Positions 31,901 through 34,485 of a stretch of DNA of 34,485 nt are shown in pieces (position 1 is the first letter of the stretch; each line of letters starts with the position of its first letter). The notes under the pieces were generated by a model that worked only from the letters and a program-made list of their open reading frames with translations, made no database searches and was not told the origin of the DNA. A program made the position numbers and the translations under genes. This stretch comes from Paraburkholderia oxyphila NBRC 105797 (GTDB lineage: Bacteria > Pseudomonadota > Gammaproteobacteria > Burkholderiales > Burkholderiaceae), in contig NZ_BAYD01000111.1 of NCBI RefSeq assembly GCF_000685075.1, positions 1 to 34,485 on the forward strand. Reading direction: 5' to 3'.

Positions 31901-32876
31901 GCGTACTGAATCTCCCCGTGTGACCCTGCTTGCGGGCGGGGTTGGCGGCGCGCGTATGGCCACTGGCTTATGCGCCGCTCTTGCGCCCGGCGCCTTGAGC
32001 ATCGTCGCGAACATTGGCGACGACGAGCGTTTCTACGGGCTTCACGTATCGCCCGATCTCGATACGATTCTCTATACCCTCGCGGGCGCGGTCGATGTTT
32101 CGCAGGGGTGGGGCGTGTCCGGCGATACGGTACGGGTTTTGGAGACCCTCCTCAAGCTCGGCGCGCCCGCATGGATGAAACTCGGCGATGTCGATTTCGC
32201 GCTCCACATCTATCGATCATGGCGGCTCGCAAACGGCGACCGGCTCACCGATATCATGTCCGACGTGGCGCTCCGGATGGGATTGAAATGCCGGTTGCTT
32301 CCGGCCACGGACGGCGTCGTTCCGACGGAGGTCGATACCGAGGAAGGGGTGTTGCGATTCCAGGAGTGGTTCGTCGAACGCCGAAGTGCGCCAAAGGTGC
32401 GTCGCCTTTATTTCAAAGGTGCATCGACGACTGAACCCACTCGCGAGGTTCGGGACGCCATAGGCGAGGCCGATATTGTCATTATCGCGCCATCTAACCC
32501 ACTGCTCTCCATCGAGCCCATACTCGCGCTTCGTGGTTTGCGGCAGCGGCTCGCTGAACGGCGGACTCCCTGCGTGGCCATATCGCCCTTGATCAATGGG
32601 CGCGCGGTCAAGGGTCCCCTGGACCGTATGCTCGCGGACATGGGGTTGCCGGGCGGAGCCGTCGGTATCGCCGAATGTTACGCGGGCCTGATAGATGGGA
32701 TCGTGATCGATCAAAGTGATGCTTCAGAGGAAGCGGCGCTGCGTAATCGCGGAATCAAAGTGCTAACGGCTGAAACTTATATTAAGGAGCCGGAAAGATC
32801 GAAAAGTCTGGCGGAACTCGTTCTCGATTGGGCCGGGCATCTGAATGCGGGTGCCTTGGCAGGAGGCGAACAATGA
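31893..32876 (+). CDS. cofD: 2-phospho-L-lactate (or 3-phosphoglycerate-type) transferase, F420 synthesis
   Basis: The 327-residue protein matches CofD/FbiA, which transfers the phosphorylated C3 unit from the guanylyl intermediate to FO, forming F420-0. The N-terminal LLAGGVGGARMATGL, the GDDERFYGLHVSPDLDTILY block and IAPSNPLLSIEPIL are the family landmarks. Some Paraburkholderia make the 3-phosphoglycerate form of F420, so the exact donor is open. ATG 31893 has GGGGACG upstream. An in-frame TTG at 31887 is too close to that site. The gene overlaps a small ORF at its start and a 16-codon ORF at its end. FO synthase (cofG/H or fbiC) and cofC/fbiD genes are not in the window. Confidence 0.93.
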   Translation: MSKRTESPRVTLLAGGVGGARMATGLCAALAPGALSIVANIGDDERFYGLHVSPDLDTILYTLAGAVDVSQGWGVSGDTVRVLETLLKLGAPAWMKLGDVDFALHIYRSWRLANGDRLTDIMSDVALRMGLKCRLLPATDGVVPTEVDTEEGVLRFQEWFVERRSAPKVRRLYFKGASTTEPTREVRDAIGEADIVIIAPSNPLLSIEPILALRGLRQRLAERRTPCVAISPLINGRAVKGPLDRMLADMGLPGGAVGIAECYAGLIDGIVIDQSDASEEAALRNRGIKVLTAETYIKEPERSKSLAELVLDWAGHLNAGALAGGEQ

Positions 32877-32923
32877 TGAAGACACGGATTGCCATCCTCG
32901 TGACAGGAGGGTGCGTTGAATAG
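32873..32923 (+). CDS. Sixteen-codon mini-ORF between cofD and cofE
   Basis: ATG 32873 overlaps the cofD stop (ATGA) and follows AGGAGGCGAACA, a strong ribosome binding site. It encodes MMKTRIAILVTGGCVE and stops at TAG 32921-32923. The cofE start (TTG 32916) and its Shine-Dalgarno (GGAGG) lie inside this mini-ORF. This may be a coupling leader that carries ribosomes from cofD to cofE, or the residue of a deleted gene. It is too short to assign. Confidence 0.4.
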   Translation: MMKTRIAILVTGGCVE

Positions 32924-33695
32924 CTCGTCCTGCTCTCTGCGGATGTTCACGTTGCCCGGGATCCCGCACGTCAAGCCCGGGGACGACGTCGGCGCGTTGA
33001 TCGTGCATGCGATGGAATCCATCGGCGAGCGTTGGCAAGAAGGTGACATCGTCGTCGTCGCGCAGAAGATCGTGTCCAAGGCGGAGGATCGATTCCGGCG
33101 AATCGCAGACATAACGCCGTCGAGTGTCGCGTATGACTATGCGGAGAAGACGGGGAAAGATCCCCGGAAGATCCAGGCCATCCTCGATGAATCGACCGAG
33201 GTGGTTAGGGTAGGGGGCGTCCCACCCAACGGCATCATTATCGCGCGCCATCGTCATGGCTGGATCTGCGCGAATGCCGCGATAGACGAATCGAACGTAG
33301 GGGAGGACGGCACGTTGCTCCTGTTGCCCGAGGATCCCGACGATAGCGCGCGGCGGATTGCTCAAACGATTCGGATGCACGCCGATATCTCGCCAGGCGT
33401 CATCATCAGCGACACATTTGGCCGCCCGTGGCGCGTGGGTCTCGTCAACGTGGCAATCGGTTTGGCCAATGTTCCCGTCATCGACGACTGGATTGGAAGG
33501 CCGGATGCATATGGTCGAACGCTTCAGGTGTCCCAGCAGGCCACTGCAGACGAACTCGCGGCGGCGGCCGGCATGTTGATGGGAAAGGCCAGTATGACGC
33601 CTGCGGTCGTCGTGCGAGGCCTGAGTTGGGAAATGGATGAAGCCGCGCGCGCCACACAGTACGTACGCCCGTTAAAGGAGGACTTTTTCAAGTGA
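32916..33695 (+). CDS. cofE: Coenzyme F420:L-glutamate ligase
   Basis: The 259-residue protein adds glutamate residues to F420-0 with GTP. The N-terminal PGIPHVKPGDDVGALIV, DIVVVAQKIVSKAEDR and IISDTFGRPWRVGLVNVAIG blocks are diagnostic for CofE. The C-terminal nitroreductase-like domain of mycobacterial FbiB is absent, so this is the short form seen in archaea and proteobacteria. TTG 32916 is chosen as start because GGAGG stands 5 bases upstream and the residues after it lead directly into the family sequence; ATG 32943 is an alternative. Its TGA overlaps the GTG of the next gene (GTGA), so the two are coupled. Confidence 0.93.
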   Translation: MNSSSCSLRMFTLPGIPHVKPGDDVGALIVHAMESIGERWQEGDIVVVAQKIVSKAEDRFRRIADITPSSVAYDYAEKTGKDPRKIQAILDESTEVVRVGGVPPNGIIIARHRHGWICANAAIDESNVGEDGTLLLLPEDPDDSARRIAQTIRMHADISPGVIISDTFGRPWRVGLVNVAIGLANVPVIDDWIGRPDAYGRTLQVSQQATADELAAAAGMLMGKASMTPAVVVRGLSWEMDEAARATQYVRPLKEDFFK

Positions 33696-34372
33696 AGATC
33701 GCAATCTTGGGTGGCACCGGGCCACAAGGACAAGGACTCGCCCTGCGCTTTGCCAAGGCCGGCATTGATGTCGCACTGGGTTCCCGTGAGCAGGCGCGAA
33801 GCGCCGATATTGCAGCGGAGTTGAACAGGCGAATCTCGGAATACGAAGGGCGGGGGGAGATCGAGGGGTACGCCAACGCGGAGGCGGTGTCACGCGCGGA
33901 TGAGATCGTCATGCTGGCGGTGCCGTATGCCGGCCATGACGCGACGCTGGAAGCGATTCGTCCGGCGCTCGAGGGGAAGATCCTCGTCGACCTTGTCGTG
34001 CCGCTGGCCGAAAAGGACCCGAAGTCGGTCGCCATGCCGCCGGAGGGGTCCGCTACGGAGGCGGCTCAGGCTTTGTTGGGTCCGGGTGTCAGGGTCGTGG
34101 GTGCGCTTCACAACGTTTCCGCCCACACGCTCAACCTGCTCGACGAGCGAATTAACTGCGACGTACTGGTTTGCGGTAACGACGCAGACGCAGCGCAAAC
34201 GGTGATGGACCTGGTCGGAAGGCTCGAGGTATCGACGTACTATGCCGGCCCGGCGATCAACGCGCGCTGTCTCGAGGCCATTACGCCGATTCTTATACGG
34301 TTGAATATCAGCAAGAAAGTTCCATTCAGTCACGCAGGCATTCGTATCTGGGCGCCTGGCAGTCCTGCCTGA
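33692..34372 (+). CDS. fno: F420:NADP+ oxidoreductase
   Basis: The 226-residue cytoplasmic protein matches Fno/NpdG, which exchanges hydride between NADPH and F420. The N-terminal Rossmann motif is ILGGTGPQGQGLALRFAKAG, followed by VALGSREQARSADIA, the NADP-specific loop. ADEIVMLAVPYAGHD and VDLVVPLAEKDPK follow, and HNVSAHTLNLLD is a family landmark for the F420 site. GTG 33692 overlaps the cofE stop and has AAGGAGG about 10 bases upstream. In this operon it would supply F420H2 from NADPH to the adjacent LLM-type enzyme. Confidence 0.92.
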   Translation: MKIAILGGTGPQGQGLALRFAKAGIDVALGSREQARSADIAAELNRRISEYEGRGEIEGYANAEAVSRADEIVMLAVPYAGHDATLEAIRPALEGKILVDLVVPLAEKDPKSVAMPPEGSATEAAQALLGPGVRVVGALHNVSAHTLNLLDERINCDVLVCGNDADAAQTVMDLVGRLEVSTYYAGPAINARCLEAITPILIRLNISKKVPFSHAGIRIWAPGSPA

Positions 34373-34409
34373 ATCGGTCGACCTATTACCCATCGTGAGG
34401 ATGAAGATC

Positions 34410-34485
34410 GTGCAATTTGGCATTTGTTTCAAGGGCTTCGTGGAGCCCGACCGTGCTCGCGCGCTGGTGCGCCTGGCCGAGGCGT
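34410..34485 (+). CDS. LLM-type (probably F420-dependent) oxidoreductase, N-terminus only
   Basis: The gene is cut by the window edge. The visible start reads MQFGICFKGFVEPDRARALV then RLAEA, which matches the first beta-strand and helix of the luciferase-like (LLM) TIM-barrel family, where an 'FGI' strand leads to an 'A..LV.LAE..GFD' helix. It is close to the F420-type branch as I remember it. GTG 34410 is preferred because GAGG lies about 8 bases upstream; ATG 34401 nearly touches that site. It follows fno by 37 bases in the same operon, so it is a strong candidate for the enzyme that uses the F420H2. Whether its substrate is a pyrimidine, a hydantoin or methylene-H4MPT cannot be told from 25 residues. 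Confidence 0.7.
   Translation, partial: MQFGICFKGFVEPDRARALVRLAEA

Noticed and set aside
1..34485. CRISPR array, tRNA or rRNA genes
   Set aside because: No regularly spaced repeats and no tRNA- or rRNA-like sequence was noticed anywhere in the window.

Overview
The window looks like chromosome or megaplasmid DNA of a Burkholderiales beta-proteobacterium, most like Paraburkholderia, Caballeronia or Burkholderia. This rests on high GC, a Gram-negative trimeric porin, a DUF4148-type small secreted protein, several LysR/AcoR/MocR/TetR-type regulators, and Burkholderia-like small proteins. No RNA gene, CRISPR array or intact insertion sequence was seen. Decayed pieces of ISL3-, IS256-, IS5- and IS3-type transposases, a CHAT-like fragment and a truncated cfa gene mark it as a rearranged accessory region.

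Layout. 1-610: ISL3 relic and sparse DNA. 611-2143: MocR-type regulator. 2144-2778: IS256 and CHAT-like relics. 2779-4269 (-): NCS1 nucleobase/hydantoin-type permease. 4835-5333: two small Burkholderia-type genes. 5518-6729: ferredoxin-reductase-like flavoprotein, followed by an IS5 relic. 7149-10073 (-): malonate/methylmalonate semialdehyde dehydrogenase and omega-amino acid:pyruvate aminotransferase, divergent from a LysR gene (10177-11139). 11309-14121 (-): formaldehyde-activating enzyme Fae and an AcoR-type sigma-54 activator. 14767-16696: porin, DUF4148 protein, DMT/YdcZ protein. 16755-18847 (-): bacteriohemerythrin, an unrecognised protein and beta-RFAP synthase (tetrahydromethanopterin synthesis). 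19101-23931 (-): a complete BMP-family (nucleoside-type) ABC importer. 23932-25272: long gene-poor stretch with an IS3 relic. 25273-26490: a second ferredoxin-reductase-like paralogue. 26697-27351 (-): truncated cfa. 27508-28152 (-): RutR-like TetR regulator. 28614-34485 (+): alanine dehydrogenase, dihydropyrimidinase/hydantoinase, two small overlapping ORFs, cofD, a 16-codon mini-ORF, cofE, F420:NADP oxidoreductase, and the start of an LLM-type (probably F420-dependent) oxidoreductase cut by the window edge.

How the genes fit together. Many of them are steps of reductive pyrimidine (or hydantoin) and beta-alanine breakdown. The NCS1 and BMP transporters would bring substrate in. Dihydropyrimidinase opens the ring. 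Beta-alanine:pyruvate aminotransferase yields malonate semialdehyde and alanine, MmsA converts the semialdehyde to acetyl-CoA, and alanine dehydrogenase recycles alanine to pyruvate. The RutR-like regulator sits divergent to the ald-dihydropyrimidinase operon, and a near-consensus RutR site lies in that promoter region. The most unusual point is that F420 synthesis and F420 reduction genes, and what appears to be an F420-type LLM oxidoreductase, are in the same operon as the dihydropyrimidinase. This suggests an F420H2-linked ring reduction. No classical dihydropyrimidine dehydrogenase or beta-ureidopropionase is in the window. An alternative partner is the tetrahydromethanopterin C1 pathway, because fae and beta-RFAP synthase are also here and some LLM proteins (Mer) use both F420 and methylene-H4MPT.

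A regulatory signal not tied to any one gene also stands out. The 10-mer ATCTGTACAG occurs four times, always between genes, with degenerate copies beside it upstream of the porin and of ald.
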